The notes under the pieces: model-generated
The model's input: only the letters and a program-made list of their open reading frames with translations
Database searches by the model: none
What the model was told of the DNA's origin: nothing
Translations under genes and position numbers: made by a program
From: Klebsiella ornithinolytica NBRC 105727 = ATCC 31898
GTDB taxonomy: Bacteria > Pseudomonadota > Gammaproteobacteria > Enterobacterales > Enterobacteriaceae
Assembly: GCF_001598295.1 (NCBI RefSeq)
Contig: NZ_BCYR01000008.1
Coordinates: 214,323-278,322 of the forward strand
Length of the DNA: 64,000 nucleotides
Direction of reading: 5' to 3'
In this document: one piece after another, positions 64,000 to 64,000 of the stretch
Layout of the letters: every line of letters begins with the position of its first letter
Position numbering within the stretch: the first letter of the stretch is position 1

Positions 64000-64000
64000 A

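Noticed and set aside
1..64000. CRISPR arrays, insertion sequences, prophage, tRNA or rRNA genes
   Set aside because: No spaced identical repeats, transposase or integrase genes, cloverleaf or rRNA sequences were seen on reading the window.

Overview
The window is a stretch of enterobacterial chromosome with high GC content. Its gene order follows the Escherichia coli 77 to 78 minute backbone read in reverse: rlmJ, prlC, rsmJ, dtpB, uspA, uspB, pitA, yhiN, nikR to nikA, acpT, yhhS, dcrB, yhhQ, tusA, zntA, yhhN, yhhM, yhhL, rsmD, ftsY, ftsE, ftsX, rpoH, livJ. Proteins closely resemble the E. coli ones, but the extra genes (an acid phosphatase, an Rrf2/oxidoreductase pair, mgtE, padC, the arn operon beside nik, an aryl polyene cluster, and a MocR/aminotransferase/permease set) fit a Klebsiella, Raoultella or related genome better than Escherichia. 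The genus is an inference from synteny and remembered sequences. I see no rRNA, tRNA, CRISPR array, insertion sequence or prophage.

Layout. Positions 1-5233 hold rlmJ (cut by the window edge), a secreted acid phosphatase, prlC with a heat-shock promoter, and rsmJ. Positions 5339-8786 hold an NDH-2-like flavoprotein divergent from an Rrf2 regulator, then the peptide transporter dtpB. Positions 9107-12739 hold uspA and uspB, a broken type 44 toxin with its probable immunity gene, and pitA. Positions 12970-15477 hold yhiN and a short mgtE with an M-box riboswitch and a hairpin over its ribosome binding site. Positions 15508-20951 hold a perfect 17-bp-arm palindrome and the nickel operon nikABCDE-nikR with a textbook NikR operator. 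Positions 21094-22585 hold a LysR regulator divergent from the phenolic acid decarboxylase padC.

Positions 22638-30328 hold the arnBCADTEF operon (L-Ara4N lipid A modification, polymyxin resistance), preceded by a PmrA box and, further upstream, a perfect PhoP box. Converging on it is a 14-kb minus-strand operon (44399 down to 30330) in the order apeC, D, E, F, G, H, I, J, K, L, M, N, O, P, Q, R, acpT. This is a type II polyketide-like system for aryl polyene pigments, with its dedicated phosphopantetheinyl transferase last. The operon fills the slot where E. coli K-12 keeps an orphan acpT. Upstream lie a small lipoprotein gene and a long gap.

Positions 45954-57256 are core genome: an MFS exporter, DcrB, the queuosine precursor transporter YhhQ, TusA, the zinc exporter ZntA with a perfect ZntR operator, YhhN, YhhM, YhhL, RsmD, FtsYEX, and the rpoH promoter region with a sigma-E promoter and DnaA box. 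After rpoH, a MocR-type regulator diverges from a PuuE/GabT-like aminotransferase and an aromatic-type amino acid permease. The window ends with livJ and an ERIC repeat.

The least ordinary items are the degraded toxin with a retained immunity gene, the mgtE M-box with its adjacent palindrome, the Rrf2 operator candidate, and the aryl polyene operon in the acpT slot. I did not find a clearly new multi-gene system.
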